Source of the DNA: Bacteroidales bacterium
Lineage (GTDB): Bacteria; Bacteroidota; Bacteroidia; Bacteroidales; FEN-979
Direction of reading: 5' to 3'
Assembly: GCA_028706295.1 (NCBI GenBank)
Contig: JAQWBQ010000010.1
Coordinates: 1 to 64,000, forward strand
DNA length: 64,000 nucleotides
In this document: in pieces, positions 9,323 to 22,100 of the stretch
Numbering within the stretch: position 1 is the first letter of the stretch
Layout: each line of letters begins with the position of its first letter
The notes under the pieces: model-generated
The model's input: only the letters and a program-made list of their open reading frames with translations
Database searches by the model: none
Told to the model about the DNA's origin: nothing
Made by a program: the position numbers and the translations under genes

Positions 9323-12250
9323 TTATTGAAAGACCACCTTTACCCGTTCTGTGGCCTCCGCTGAACTGAATTTCAAGATACAAACGGCCTCTGTTCCAAG
9401 GTTACGGAAAATCTGATTACGGTCGACGGTCATGGTATGAGTCCCCGGTTTCTTATCTTCCAGTATTCTTGAATAAAGCACTTTTCCCGTGATGTCGGTA
9501 AATTCAATGGTAACCGATGACGCCTGCTGCAGCCGGTATGCGATATTCAACTTATCGGAGCAGGGATTCGGAAAGACTTTTATCTTTTGAAGTAATCCGG
9601 CTACGCCTGGTTTTACCGAAATGATGGTCGAATCGTATCCCCCGGAGAGGCAATAGACAGCTCCGTTGCGGCCGCCGATCACAGCCTCCATGGTGCTGTC
9701 ACCCACAATATCCGGGATGGCATCAAGGGCATCGATGGGGGTGCTGCTCCCCGTTTCCTCCAGGATCTCACCATTGGGGCCATTTAAAAAATAGACTCTG
9801 TTATCCTGGTAAAGGGTTCCGATACAGGCATCATTGTAACCATCGAAAGTGATGTCGCCCATATTGGTCACATTCCACGATTTATCCGACAGGGGCTGTT
9901 GCCAAATCAGGGTGTTGGTGTATCCGTCGACAATGACTCCTTTGGCGCCGCTGAAACCAACAATGAAATCAGGATGGGTATCCTTGTTGACATCGCCCAT
10001 ATCTTCAAACCGAAGCAGCAGGGTATTGCTCTGGACCACGCAGGTACTGACCTGATTACCCGAAACGGCATTGTGAAAATGCACCAATCCTTCAAAGTTG
10101 CCTGAGGCCACATCGCGGATCCCGTCGCCCGTTACATCATCGATCTGAATTAAGGCCCAAACGGATGTTCCCTGCGGGTATGAGGTCCAGAGAATGGAAC
10201 CGGTAGCCCCGTTGATGCCGTAGACTTTCGATTGGGTTTCGTTAGCATTGGAGGCACCGGCGACCACATCGGGTTTCCCGTCGTTGGTGAAATCATCGAC
10301 CCCGATCACCGAAAAAACAGGTCCACCGGTCGGGCAAATCCAAAGCGGTAACCCGGTAAGGCCGTTCAGACAAAATACACAACGGGGGCCGGTATCGTTT
10401 CCGTCGTCACCTGCGCAGGCAAGTACATCATTAACGCCGTCGTTGTTATAATCGTACTTGTTATCGACCTGGTAAACCCAACCACCGTCACCGATTGTAT
10501 GGGTGTCGTACTGCCACAGCGGCGTTCCGGTTTTCCCCGACAGGACCCGGATGGAACGATCGCCCCCGGTGGTTCCGATTACCACATCTTCATAACCGTC
10601 GTTGTTGATATCCTGGATGACAGAAAGCGTATTTTGGCTGTAAACATTTCCCGAATAGATCTCGGTTTCCCACATTAAATCCGCTTCCCCGGAAGAATTT
10701 CCGTTCAAACATCTGACATAATTATCTTCGGAGCATATAATGACATCGTCGACGCCATCACCTGTAATGTCACCGATCGGATGGATGGCTTTTGGACTGT
10801 TATCAAATCCTGCTGTGATCAGATAGCTCCATAACGGCGTACCGAGCGGGTATTGCGTATCAACGCCCGAACCCGTCAGGTCGACCGGGAAGGGATTCTG
10901 GGTGGGGTCATTCGACCCGATATTCAGAATACCCGAGTAAAGATCACCGGCTTCCGGGTGAAACCAGATGCCGATCAGGGATGTTTGCAGGGGTGTAAGC
11001 GAGATCGGCAGAACAAGATCCTGGTCGATAATGAAATGGGGATCATCTATCGACAGGGATGAGATTACCAGGTTCTGGTTGCCGTCGTTGGTGACGGGCA
11101 GGTACCACCGGCTGTAGGATCCCATCCGGCGCTGTCCCCAGTCGTGCGAGGTTTGCTGAATATTCAGGTGTGGTCCCGTAAAGACAGCATTTCCCGTCAA
11201 TGTCACCGTAACTGACGGATGTATGGGGTCGTTCGAATTGATGTTGACCGAGGTGTTCAGGGGACCTGCGGTAACCGGTTGGTAAATCAACGGAACATTG
11301 ATTGAGCCTCCGGGCGTTATGGTAGCAGGCAGGGAGAGGGTTGTGGAGATAGGATCTCCGGTGAGAATATCGATACTGGTAATGCTCAGATTAGCGGTTC
11401 CGGTATTCTGCACCTGGCAGTTCCATGATGCCGAACTGCCTATTGCCACCGTCCCGTAATCGTGTGAAGTAACCGGGACATTGATCGCCGGGGTTCCGGA
11501 GCCCAACAGGTCAACCTTGTAAAGGATACTTCCACCTCCCAACGGACCGTCGCAGTACCACAAATAGGTTCCGTCGTACACGATGCCCGATGGCTTTGAG
11601 CCTTGTGAGGCATGACTCTCCAGCACAGTTCCGGTTGACGATACTTTGTAGAGCATATTGGCATTGTAATCGGCAATCCAGAGGTTGCTGCCATGCATGC
11701 AAATATCCCAGGGTTGGTTTGCCGGCGGGGTGAATTGTGACAATACCGTTCCGGAGGAATTGATGTGATACACCGTTCCCGGATCAGGATAATAGGTACA
11801 CACCCAATAACTTCCGTTATCATATGCGATTCCCGACATATAATGGTTCGGAAGGGTGAGGTTTGACACCAACGCCCCCGCCATGGTGAATTCCAGCGCT
11901 GTTGAGGGTTGCGAAGAACTTGAGGGTTGGTTGATCGTCACCAGGTTGGGAGTTTTGTAAGTTAATCCATAAGCATCGCCAAAAGGCCCGGAACAGAGCA
12001 GGGTGTTCGTCCCCGACGATGGGCTGAAACGGTAAATTTTATCCCCGTCGGAACCGTAGATCCCGAAGTAAATGTACGTACCGTCCCAGGCCAGTCCCGA
12101 TGCTTTTCCCGGGATCGAATAGGAGGCCACAATGGACCAGGATGCGGGGCTGCCAGGGAAGTCGGGCGTCTGGGCCTTCAGGCTGCCGGCAGAAAGCAAA
12201 CATCCTGTGACACAATAAAATACAACTTGTAGAAGCGTTTTTAATTTCAT
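9323..12250 (-). CDS. Secreted protein with FG-GAP/VCBS-like repeats, HYDIN/ASPM-like Ig domains and T9SS type A sorting domain
   Basis: Signal peptide; SHDYGTVAIGSSASWNCQVQNTGTANLSI; DITGDGVDDVIICSEDN, DINNDGYEDVVIG; C-terminal KVFPNPCSDKLNI. Confidence 0.87.
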   Translation of the reverse strand: MKLKTLLQVVFYCVTGCLLSAGSLKAQTPDFPGSPASWSIVASYSIPGKASGLAWDGTYIYFGIYGSDGDKIYRFSPSSGTNTLLCSGPFGDAYGLTYKTPNLVTINQPSSSSQPSTALEFTMAGALVSNLTLPNHYMSGIAYDNGSYWVCTYYPDPGTVYHINSSGTVLSQFTPPANQPWDICMHGSNLWIADYNANMLYKVSSTGTVLESHASQGSKPSGIVYDGTYLWYCDGPLGGGSILYKVDLLGSGTPAINVPVTSHDYGTVAIGSSASWNCQVQNTGTANLSITSIDILTGDPISTTLSLPATITPGGSINVPLIYQPVTAGPLNTSVNINSNDPIHPSVTVTLTGNAVFTGPHLNIQQTSHDWGQRRMGSYSRWYLPVTNDGNQNLVISSLSIDDPHFIIDQDLVLPISLTPLQTSLIGIWFHPEAGDLYSGILNIGSNDPTQNPFPVDLTGSGVDTQYPLGTPLWSYLITAGFDNSPKAIHPIGDITGDGVDDVIICSEDNYVRCLNGNSSGEADLMWETEIYSGNVYSQNTLSVIQDINNDGYEDVVIGTTGGDRSIRVLSGKTGTPLWQYDTHTIGDGGWVYQVDNKYDYNNDGVNDVLACAGDDGNDTGPRCVFCLNGLTGLPLWICPTGGPVFSVIGVDDFTNDGKPDVVAGASNANETQSKVYGINGATGSILWTSYPQGTSVWALIQIDDVTGDGIRDVASGNFEGLVHFHNAVSGNQVSTCVVQSNTLLLRFEDMGDVNKDTHPDFIVGFSGAKGVIVDGYTNTLIWQQPLSDKSWNVTNMGDITFDGYNDACIGTLYQDNRVYFLNGPNGEILEETGSSTPIDALDAIPDIVGDSTMEAVIGGRNGAVYCLSGGYDSTIISVKPGVAGLLQKIKVFPNPCSDKLNIAYRLQQASSVTIEFTDITGKVLYSRILEDKKPGTHTMTVDRNQIFRNLGTEAVCILKFSSAEATERVKVVFQ

Positions 12251-12424
12251 AAAGGTGTTTGTTAATGAACTGACCGCATTTTGAGGCTAAAGATAAGCAA
12301 TTATTTTTTCCAGAAAAATTTAGCCACCTTAAATCTTGATACCTGACTCTGATTTTAGGGTTTATCCAAAAAATTTCTATTTTCGCAATAGTGTCATGCA
12401 TGTGCAGGCCAAAACAAAACAACC

Positions 12425-13693
12425 ATGATTTTTTCGGTAAAAAGATCTTTTCATGAAGACTGGATGGCGGTATTTGCAGGATTCATGATCATTGCACTCA
12501 CGGTCCTGATCTATGAATATGTGCCGTCGCTACCCATGTTGTTTAATCCCAAGGAAAAATGGAGTGGAACGGAATTCCTCACAGGATTTTTATCCCGTCC
12601 GAACCTGCTGCGGATCGTTTACATTTTTCTGGCATTCGCGATTCTGGCCTGGGTCGGGTTGAAACTTGCCGGGAAACCGACCAACCGTTTTTTCGGTTCA
12701 TTCGCCATCATCACTTTGCTCGCCGTGATTGCCCAGGTGGTTTCGACCCACACATCGGTCAAGGCGCTGAGCCTCGAAACGGTGTTTTTTTCGATCCTGA
12801 TCGGATTGCTGATAAGCAATACCATGAAACTTCCCGGTTGGATCAAACAGGCTGTTCAAAGCGAATTCTATATTAAAACCGGGCTGGTACTCCTGGGGAC
12901 TACGGTTCTGTTCAGCAATATCATGAAAGCCGGGGCGCTTGGACTTGTTCAGGCCCTGGTCGTGGTTATTTCAGTATGGTACCTGGCCTTCTGGATTGCA
13001 CGCAAAATGAAGGTTGATCCGGAGATGTCGACGATGCTGGCCTCTGCGGTATCAATCTGCGGAGTTTCGGCTGCCATCGCTACCTGCGGAGCGATCAAAG
13101 GAGACAATAAAAAGCTTTCATACGTGATCTCCCTGGTATTGATTGTCGCCATTCCGATGATGATCCTCATGCCTTACCTTGCCAAGTGGATGGGGCTCAC
13201 GCAGGAGGTCGCCGGGGCCTGGATCGGGGGCACCATTGATACGACCGGTGCGGTAGTGGCTTCGGGAACTGTCATCGGCGAAACGGCTCAGAAATATGCC
13301 GTAATTATCAAATCGGCTCAGAATGTTCTTTTAGGTCTTGCCGCATTCGCGATCTCTATCTACTGGTCCTATTCCGGGCAGGGCGCCACGGTTGAAAAGC
13401 CAACGGCCCGGATAATCTGGGACCGGTTTCCCAAGTTTGTCATTGGTTTTATACTGGCTTCGGTACTGTTCTCTTTTTTTCTGAATCCTGAAACCGTGAA
13501 ACAGGCAGGCGATACCATCAAGGGATATCAGAACATCTGGTTCAGTATTGCATTTGTCTGTATCGGCCTGGAGACCCGTTTCAGTGATATTTTCAGCGCC
13601 AAAAACAGGAAACCGATGTATGCTTTCCTGCTGGCTCAATTGTTTAACATCGTGATCACCTTCGTGGTGGCCTGGCTTCTTTTCAATTTCTGA
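12425..13693 (+). CDS. YeiH-family putative sulfate exporter (UPF0324-like membrane protein)
   Basis: About ten TM helices; VSICGVSAAIATCGAIKGDNKKLSYVISL; AWIGGTIDTTGAVVASG. Confidence 0.88.
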   Translation: MIFSVKRSFHEDWMAVFAGFMIIALTVLIYEYVPSLPMLFNPKEKWSGTEFLTGFLSRPNLLRIVYIFLAFAILAWVGLKLAGKPTNRFFGSFAIITLLAVIAQVVSTHTSVKALSLETVFFSILIGLLISNTMKLPGWIKQAVQSEFYIKTGLVLLGTTVLFSNIMKAGALGLVQALVVVISVWYLAFWIARKMKVDPEMSTMLASAVSICGVSAAIATCGAIKGDNKKLSYVISLVLIVAIPMMILMPYLAKWMGLTQEVAGAWIGGTIDTTGAVVASGTVIGETAQKYAVIIKSAQNVLLGLAAFAISIYWSYSGQGATVEKPTARIIWDRFPKFVIGFILASVLFSFFLNPETVKQAGDTIKGYQNIWFSIAFVCIGLETRFSDIFSAKNRKPMYAFLLAQLFNIVITFVVAWLLFNF

Positions 13694-13718
13694 TCTATGA
13701 ATGAAAGGCGGATTTGAC

Positions 13719-15161
13719 CTACGGTTCAATCCATATTACGGAGTTTCCGGTGCCATATTCATTGTCTTCCCACAGCTCGTTCGCCGGATCCATGATCCAT
13801 TTACCGTCGACCACGAATTTATAGGAATATTTTCCCGGTTGAAGGTAGATGGAAAAGTCCCAAACACCATTCTTATGATTCATCCGGTATCCGGTTTGAC
13901 TCCACCCGTTAAAATTTCCGGAAAGACAGATTTCGCGGGCACCTGAAAAGCCCTTCAGGGTGAATGTATAATTCGGTTTCACGGCGATGAATGAATTGGT
14001 GAATTCCCCAGCGCCCGTGGTATTGGGATTGGCAGGATCGATCATCCATTTTCCGTCGACGATATATTTATACTCGTAGTTGCCCGGGCCGAGCACATAA
14101 GGAAGTTCCCAGCCATTCCGGATTCGGGTCATGAACAATTCTCCCTGATTCCATCCATTGAAATTCCCGGCAAGGACGATGTTTTGGGCATCCTGATAAC
14201 CATTCAGCCTGAAGATCATGGTATCACCGATACTGAAAAAGGAATTCAGGTTACCCATTCCGTCGGGACGGTTTACTTTACATGCCGGATCATTGATCCA
14301 GTTGCCGTCGACAATGAATTTATAGGCATGGGTCCCTTCCCGGATATAGGCCGATAGCACCCAGGAGCCGCGATAGGGAATCATTTTTAATTCATTTGTC
14401 CTCCAGTTATTAAAACTGCCGGCAACCACCAGCGATTTCGCTGATTGGTAACCCTTTAATATGAACCTGTAATTGTAACAGAAGAACACGGAATTAAAAC
14501 CACCATGGGTATCATTTTCACGGAGTTTGTTATAGGGATCGGAGCTCCATTTCCCGTCGACAATGAATTTGTAGGTGTACTTGCCGGGTGCCAGCCGTAG
14601 GGTAACTGTCCAGCCCGAATCGGTTTTCAGCATCGGGGTCTGCATGGTACTCCAGTTGTTGAATGATCCTGAAAGATAGATGGTCCGTGCATTTTGTCGT
14701 CCCGGAAGAAAAAACCGGATCCGGTTATTCCCGGCCTGTATGACTGTATTAAAAGTAAGGCGGTTTACACCATAGGGCTCTGATTCGCGCAGTGCAGAAG
14801 CCGCGATCCGCAGTTCCTTATCGTCGACCAGGATGATCTCATTACGGTTATAGCGCTGGTCTGTTGCCCCGGTCGATTTTTCCAGATCGAAACGGGTTGC
14901 GTCGACTTTTCGGATGGTCCAGGCGCTCCCTTTGATGACCAGGCTTGTTTTTCCGGAGAATGCTCCGGCAATCAAAGCGCTGTCAAGGTCGAAAATAGTC
15001 GAAACTTCCTTGATCTGAGCCGCATTCCACCGCCTGTCGATGGTAAAGACCATCTTGCCGTCATCGAGGCGGCAAACCTTAGCCGGATCGTACTGAGCCC
15101 GGGCCCCGGGTACGAATACCGCCGTCAGAAACAGGAATATCAACACGTGCAGGTTTCTCAT
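13719..15161 (-). CDS. Secreted protein with four tandem glycogen-binding (CBM48/AMPK1-like E-set) domains
   Basis: Four copies of the pattern (V/I)xLxGxFNxW...PGxYxYKFIVDGKWxxDPxN; signal peptide. Confidence 0.87.
   Translation of the reverse strand: MRNLHVLIFLFLTAVFVPGARAQYDPAKVCRLDDGKMVFTIDRRWNAAQIKEVSTIFDLDSALIAGAFSGKTSLVIKGSAWTIRKVDATRFDLEKSTGATDQRYNRNEIILVDDKELRIAASALRESEPYGVNRLTFNTVIQAGNNRIRFFLPGRQNARTIYLSGSFNNWSTMQTPMLKTDSGWTVTLRLAPGKYTYKFIVDGKWSSDPYNKLRENDTHGGFNSVFFCYNYRFILKGYQSAKSLVVAGSFNNWRTNELKMIPYRGSWVLSAYIREGTHAYKFIVDGNWINDPACKVNRPDGMGNLNSFFSIGDTMIFRLNGYQDAQNIVLAGNFNGWNQGELFMTRIRNGWELPYVLGPGNYEYKYIVDGKWMIDPANPNTTGAGEFTNSFIAVKPNYTFTLKGFSGAREICLSGNFNGWSQTGYRMNHKNGVWDFSIYLQPGKYSYKFVVDGKWIMDPANELWEDNEYGTGNSVIWIEP
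13722..14725 (-). repeat. Four tandem ~250-bp CBM48-like units
   Basis: The shared 8-mer ccgtcgac (VDG codons) lies at 13804, 14053, 14305 and 14554: spacing 249, 252, 249 bp. Confidence 0.88.
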
Positions 15162-16171
15162 CAGGGTTGCTCCTTGTTAAAACAAATTCCGATTTCCCGC
15201 TTTACCAGATTAAAGGAAAACTTCCCTTTTCTGAAAAAATCGAATCCCAGCATGCCGTCAATCCGGGTTCCGTAATAATCCGACATGGAAGTAAGGTCGG
15301 TCAGAATGGTCTCCATCGGACCGATTTTCCGGCTGCCTACCATGAAGTCGTTCAGAATTCCGTAAAGAACCTCTTTTTCTCCGGAACCCACACCACGCAA
15401 GGTCGACCTGCGTGTGATGGTTACTGTGCTCAATACTTTTTTCGGGGCTCCGAGGTTAATTACATTGGATTCAGCGCCTGTGTCAAGACAAAAGTAAAGT
15501 GGCCGTCCTGCAATATTGGCGGTCATGAACATGATATTGCGATGCCGTTCCAGTTTCTGAATCTGATCAAACTTCATCGCCGGCCGGGTAGTCGTCAGGC
15601 GATTTCCATTCCTGTCGGTCCGGTAAATCTGAAGTTCATTTCCTTCAACGTCGAGCACCATTTCGTACTCTTTCAGGATGGCCATCCCAAGAAGTCCGAG
15701 GATCTTTACACCCCTCCTGTTTTCAAGATGACCCAGGGGCGCCAGATCGGTCATGACGCCATTGACTGTGATTTCCGAAAACCGGAGTGTGCTTATTCTG
15801 GTCTTTTCAACCGTCCCCGCGGTTCCGGTGATGCCCCCGGCCTCCCTGGAAACGGTAGTGGAATAATTACGGAAATAGGTCTTGTTCAGAACCAGCTCTT
15901 CGGCGCCCGTATCGAGGATCAGATTCCCTGCGATATTATCAATGATCCCTTCAACCAGAATCAGCCTTCCCGCCCGTTTAAGCGGAATGGTAACACCGAG
16001 AAAAGTTCCCGATGGATCATAAACAGGGCTTCCGGTCACTTTCAACATCCCGATCTTCAGGCAGGATGGCGCTTTCGCTCCGGGGAGGGCGATACTGCAT
16101 GGCTGTAAGCCCAGGTTCAGTGTCAGCAGAACGAACAATACCAAAAATCCAAAACGAAGTTTCCTGACCAT
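15161..16171 (-). CDS. Single-chain retropepsin-like aspartyl protease
   Basis: Two DTG motifs, LILDTGAEELVLN and YFCLDTGAESNVIN; signal peptide; stop and next start overlap as TGATG at 15159-15163. Confidence 0.85.
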   Translation of the reverse strand: MVRKLRFGFLVLFVLLTLNLGLQPCSIALPGAKAPSCLKIGMLKVTGSPVYDPSGTFLGVTIPLKRAGRLILVEGIIDNIAGNLILDTGAEELVLNKTYFRNYSTTVSREAGGITGTAGTVEKTRISTLRFSEITVNGVMTDLAPLGHLENRRGVKILGLLGMAILKEYEMVLDVEGNELQIYRTDRNGNRLTTTRPAMKFDQIQKLERHRNIMFMTANIAGRPLYFCLDTGAESNVINLGAPKKVLSTVTITRRSTLRGVGSGEKEVLYGILNDFMVGSRKIGPMETILTDLTSMSDYYGTRIDGMLGFDFFRKGKFSFNLVKREIGICFNKEQP

Positions 16172-16194
16172 GAGTCTGTTTCAAAAAGACACTG

Positions 16195-19100
16195 TTATTC
16201 CTGGTTCAGAATAATCAGTTTTTTTATGATCCGGGTTTGATCCCATTGCAGGATCAACTGGTACAACCCTGCAGGAGGATTTCCCAACTCAACATTCAGT
16301 TTTGTATCTCCCTGTACTTCAAATTGTTTGGCAACCAGTCGTTTATTACCCAGATTATCAACCAGCCAAATGTCGAGCGAAGCTCCGCGACGGGCTCCTG
16401 CCAATTCAAGGGTAATATTGTTATCGGCGGGATTGGGATAAACCTGACAGCGGATCGCCTCCTGTGTTCCCACCCCGACCGGATAAACCCCGATGACATT
16501 GGAAGGGTCGGAAGCGCATCCGTACGGACTGGCGATCACGAAGTACTGTCCGGGCACATAGGCTACATACTGTTGTGCCGTGGCTCCGGGTATGGGTTGA
16601 TTGTCGCGGTACCATTGGTTCCCCGCAGGTGCGCTCGACACCAGGGTATCGGGTTCAATCACAGTCACGACGGGTGCATCGGGATAGGGATGCACCGAAA
16701 CGTGCAGAACTGGTGAATAGGGTCCGTTACCGCATGTGTTGATCCCGAATACGGAGATATTTCCCGATTGGGCATTTTCGCCGTAACTTACTGTAATGAT
16801 ATTGGTGTTGGCTCCGCCGGTAATGGTCGCGCCGGCCGGTACTGCCCAGTCATAACCCGTGGCTTCCGGGATCGGATTAACCGAATAGACTACTCCTGTA
16901 AGGGGTTTACAAATCAGCGTATCGCCCGCGATCGGTCCGGGTGTTCCGGGTATGGAACGCACCAGGACTGCCAGCGATGAAAGCAGTGAGTTACAGCCGG
17001 CAGGAGTGGTATAGGTTACTGTCACGGTTTGTGCGCCGGGAGCCGTCCAGTAGATCTGAACATTGCGGGTTCCCTGTCCACCGACAATGATCCCACCCGA
17101 AGTGACGGTCCACTGGTAGTTCAGCATACCCTGTTCAGTCAGGTAGGAATAATTTCCCGATGTCATGCATGGATTCGTATTGCCGGTGATTGTGGGAACC
17201 GGTACGGCATTTACTGCCACCGGCAGATTCGTGGGTATGGCAGCGGTACATCCGTGGGCGTCGGTATAATTAACCGAGATCCCTTGAACTCCGGCAATAG
17301 TCCAGTTCACCGTGATCATGTTGGTTCCGGTCCCCGAAGTGATCAGGCCGCCTGCCGTCACACTCCACAGATAATTGATCATGCCCCCTTCGGTCGAATA
17401 AACCACACCCGTGGCGCCCGAGCACAGCGAAGTGGCGCCCAAGATGGTTGGCACCGGTTGGGAGTACACCGTAACGGTGCGTGTGGAAGGAGTGGCAGCC
17501 ATGCATCCGTTGACATTTGTATAATTCACCGTGACCGTCTTTGGTCCGGCAGTAGTCCATTGCACCTGGATCGAATTGCTGCTACTACCCGAAAGGATAG
17601 TCCCTCCGGCTGAAACAGTCCATTGATAACCCGTCATCCCCGCTTCGGTGGTATGGGTGGTGGTACCTCCAAGGCATGACAGACTGCTTCCCGTTATCGT
17701 GGGAACGGGCAACGCATGAACCGTAACGGTTTTCATGGTCGGTTGACCGGCAGAACAACCGTTGCTGTTTGTATAATTCACCGTAACGCTCTGTGTCCCG
17801 GCTGTAATCCAGGTCACTGTGATGATATTGGTCCCCGTACCGGCCGTTATGGATCCACCGGGCGAGATGCTCCACAGGTAATTTACAAATCCGGGATCGG
17901 TGCTGTAGGCAACACCCGTCGTTCCTGCACATGCGGAGGAGATCCCCACGATAACAGGATTCGGTGACGATTGAACGACAACCGACTTCAGGGTAGGTGC
18001 AGCCGCGGTACAACCATTTGCATTGGTATAATTCACGCTGACCCACTGGGATCCGGCCGTGTTCCAGGCAACAGTAATGCTGCTTGTATTGGTGGTGGTT
18101 GAAGTGAGAATGGTTCCCCCCGGGGATACATTCCAGATATAATTGGTCATTCCCGGATCGGTGACGTAAACATTATTGATTGATCCGGCACAAGCCGTGG
18201 CGTTCCCGGTTAGTACCGGCACCGGAAGCGGATTGATGGTGACTCCGAACTGTGTCGGCGCCGATGCCGTGCAACCTGCCGGATTGGTATAATTTACCGA
18301 AACCACCTGTGGGGTCAAGGTGTTCCAGGTTACTGTGATGGTCTGGGTTCCTGCCCCTGAAGTTATGGTTCCACCCGATGTAACGGTCCAGAGGTAATTG
18401 CTCATTCCAGGTTCCGTTGAATATACGTTCCCTGCCGATCCCAGACAGGCTGTGCCGTTTCCGATAATGGAAGGAACCGGCAAAGCGGAAACAGAGATGG
18501 TCTTGAGGGTGACTTGTTGCGGATAACATCCATTGGGGTCCATGTAACTTACTGTAATGGTTTTGGTTCCGGCCGTTGTCCACGACACGACAATGGAGCG
18601 GGTACCGGCTCCCGCGATGATGGTCCCTCCGGTACTGACCGTCCACTGATAAGAATTCATTCCCGGTTCGGTGATAAAAGTCGTAATCCCGTTGACACAG
18701 GCAACAGGATCATTCGTGATGGTCGGTACCGGTAATGGATGAACTGTCACCGTTTTTTGCGAAGGCGTCAGGGCGGTGCATCCGTTGAAGTCGGTGTACA
18801 AAACCGTGATCGACTGGGTTCCGGCCGAAATCCAGTCAACAGTTATGGCATTGGTACCGGCTCCGGATGTGATGATCCCGCCGGGGGTAATGGTCCAGGA
18901 ATATGCGCTCATTCCCGCTTCGCAGTAATAAACCGCCGTGGTTCCGTTGCAGAGTTGCGACAATCCGGTAATCACGGGAACCGGGGCCGCTGCTACAACC
19001 ACGTTTTTAACTGTGGCCGATGCGGCATGACATCCGGCGGGATCGGTATAGTTCACTGAAATCCATTGATTCCCTGGTACCGACCAGGTTACGGTAACTG

Positions 19101-22100
19101 TTGCAGTTCCTGATCCCGAAGTAATGGTTCCTCCCGCAGAGATCGTCCAAAGATAATTCTGCATTCCGGGATCGGTTGTGTAAACTACGCCGGTCGTTTG
19201 TTGGCAGCTCTGAACGGGTCCGTCAATCCAGGGAACCGGAGCGGTTGTAATGGTGACATTTTTGATGGTCGGAGTAGCTGCAGTGCATCCTTTCTGGTTC
19301 ACATAATTTACGTCAACGGTATGAGATCCGGCACTGTACCAGATCACGGTAATTGAATGGGTCCCGGCGCCTGCAGTGATCACACCGGATGTCGAAACAT
19401 TCCAGGCATATGCAGTCATTCCGGTTTCGGTGGTATAATTCACCGGTATTGATGTACAACCCTGAACGGGTCCCGTAATGGTCGGGGTAACCAGTTCGTT
19501 GACGGTGACCGTTTTGGTCGATGGTACCGCTGTACACCCGTTGGAATTGGTATAGGAAACGTAGACTGTCTGCTGACCGGTGGCTGTCCAGTTGATCGTC
19601 ACCGTCGGTGAGTTGACACCCGAAATAATAGTTCCGCCCGGGGTCACGCTCCACAGATAGTTCGACATTCCGGTTTCTGTGCTGTAAGATGCATCAAAGG
19701 TCACACATCCGCTTGATCCACCTGTGATCAGCGGTACAGGCAGCGGATTTACCACAATGGTTTTCACTGTGGCTGATGAGGCTGAACAACCATTGACGTC
19801 GTTGTAATTTACCGTGATGCTTTGGGTTCCCGACGACAGCCAGTTGACTGATATGGCCGAAGTACCCTGCCCTGCTGCGATGACACCGCCGGTTGATACG
19901 GTCCAGATATAATTGCTCATGCCGGCTTCGGTCGTGTAAATGTTTCCCGTGGTGGCCGGACAACCGGTAGCCGGACCTGTAATCACCGGAACCGGAAGTT
20001 CCCGAACGGTCACCGTCAGTGTGGAAGGCTGGGAAGCGGTACAGAGATCGGAATTAACATAGTTGACTTTCACTGTTTTAATCCCAGATGAGGTCCAGGT
20101 AATCTGTACGGAGTCGCTTGTGGCGGTTCCACCGGCTGTTATGATCCCTCCCGGAGAAAGGGTCCAGGAATAGTTGGTTTTGCCGGCTTCCGTGCGATAT
20201 ATATTCCCGGTTGAATTCAGACAAACATCGGAGGGTCCGGTAACCGTAGGAACAGGTAACGGATGAACAGTACAGAAGAAGGTGGCAGGAGTGACCGCGT
20301 TGCATCCTGACAAATTAATATAATTAACTTTTACCCATTGATTTCCTGTGGAACTCCAGGCGACGACAATCGAGCTCGCGTGGCCAGACGGATTGGTGAG
20401 AATGGTGCCACCGGCTGAAACAGTCCATTCATATTGCATCATACCGGTTTGGGTGGTGTAGGTATTCCCGGTGGAGCCAACGCAAGCTGATGCGGTTCCG
20501 GTAAGTGTCGGAACCGGACGTTCATTGACGGATACATCAAAAATCGTCGGTACGACCGATAAACACCCGTGCTGATCGGTGTAACTGACTGTAACGTGCT
20601 GCAGGCCGGAAGCATTCCATGAAACCGTGATGCTGTGTGTTCCTGATCCGCCGGTGATGGTACCTCCTGACGAGACCGACCAGGTATATCCGGTCATCCC
20701 CGGATCGGTGGAATACTCAAACCCTGTTCCGCCGACACAGGCATAGTTTAAACCGGTAATGACGGGAACAGGGGCCGGATAGACCAGAATAGTTTTTGTT
20801 GCCGGAACCGGCGCCGAACAATTGCTGGTATTGGTGTAATTAACCGAAACCGTCCGGTTGCCCGCCTGTGTCCACTTGACAGAGATACTGCTGGTCCCCG
20901 AACCCGAGGTGATAATTCCACCCGGACCGACGGACCACTGATACAGCGCCATACCCGTTTCAGTCGTAAAGACGACGGTTCCATCGATACAAACGGTATC
21001 GGCACCGGTTATTGTAGGTTCAGGCGAAGGATAGACCGTGATTTGTTTTGATCCCGGAACCTGGGTAGGACAGCCGGAAGATCCGTTAATATAAGTGACG
21101 GAGATGGTATGGATGCCGGTAGTATTCCATCTTACGCTGATGGAATTCGTTGAAGCGCCCGAAATGATAGTGCCTCCGGAAGAGAGGGTCCATTCATAAT
21201 TGATCATACCCGACGTGGTAGAATATACCGATATTGCTCCGTTACACATGATTTCCGGACCGGTGATTATAGGAAGGGGTAAGGGCAGGACATTGATCGT
21301 TTTACTGGTTGCGACAGAGGCGTTGCATCCTGCCGGATTTGTATAATTGACCGTAATAGTTTGCGTTCCTGAGCCTGTCCAGTTCACGCTGATGGCATTG
21401 GTCCCCTGACCCGCCGTCAGGACACCTCCGGAAGTTACAGTCCAGGTATAATTCGACATTCCCGGTTCGGTAAAATAAACGACGCCGGCACTGGTCTGAC
21501 AGATCTGGCTTGTCCCGGTTATAGTCGGGGCAGGCGATCCGGATACTGTAACTTGTTTTACTGTCGGATTGGCCTGTGTACAACCGATCGGATCGGTATA
21601 AATCACGCTTACACTCCCGGTTCCGGCACTGTTCCAGGTAATGGTAACGGTGCGTGTATTGGAAGCTCCGACAATGGTTCCGCCTGAGGATACAGACCAG
21701 ATATAATTCTGCATTCCTGCCTCAGTGGTATAATTCTCACTATGACCGGTACAGGACTGCCCTGGTCCTGTAATCGTTGCCACAACATTGTTCTGGACTG
21801 TGACCGATTTGGTCGATGGAATAAGTGGAACACACCCGTTGGTGGTAGTGTAGACCACCGAAACATCCTGTTGACCGGGTGCCGACCATGCAATGGTGGC
21901 TGCAGCAGTGTTTGAACCGGAAATGATGGTTCCACCGGCTGTTACACTCCATTGATATCCGCTCATTCCCGTTGAGGTCTGATAAACTGTCTGGCTGCCA
22001 TTGCACACTGCTGCAGGGCCCAGGATCACGGGAACAGGCGCCGCAAGTACATTTACGGCCCTGGTGGCAGGGGTTGCCGGTTGGCATCCTTTCTGATTGG

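Noticed and set aside
15167-16108. 313-aa plus-strand ORF opposite the aspartyl protease gene
   Set aside because: Antisense to a gene with clear protease motifs and signal peptide; low-complexity composition, no recognisable domain.
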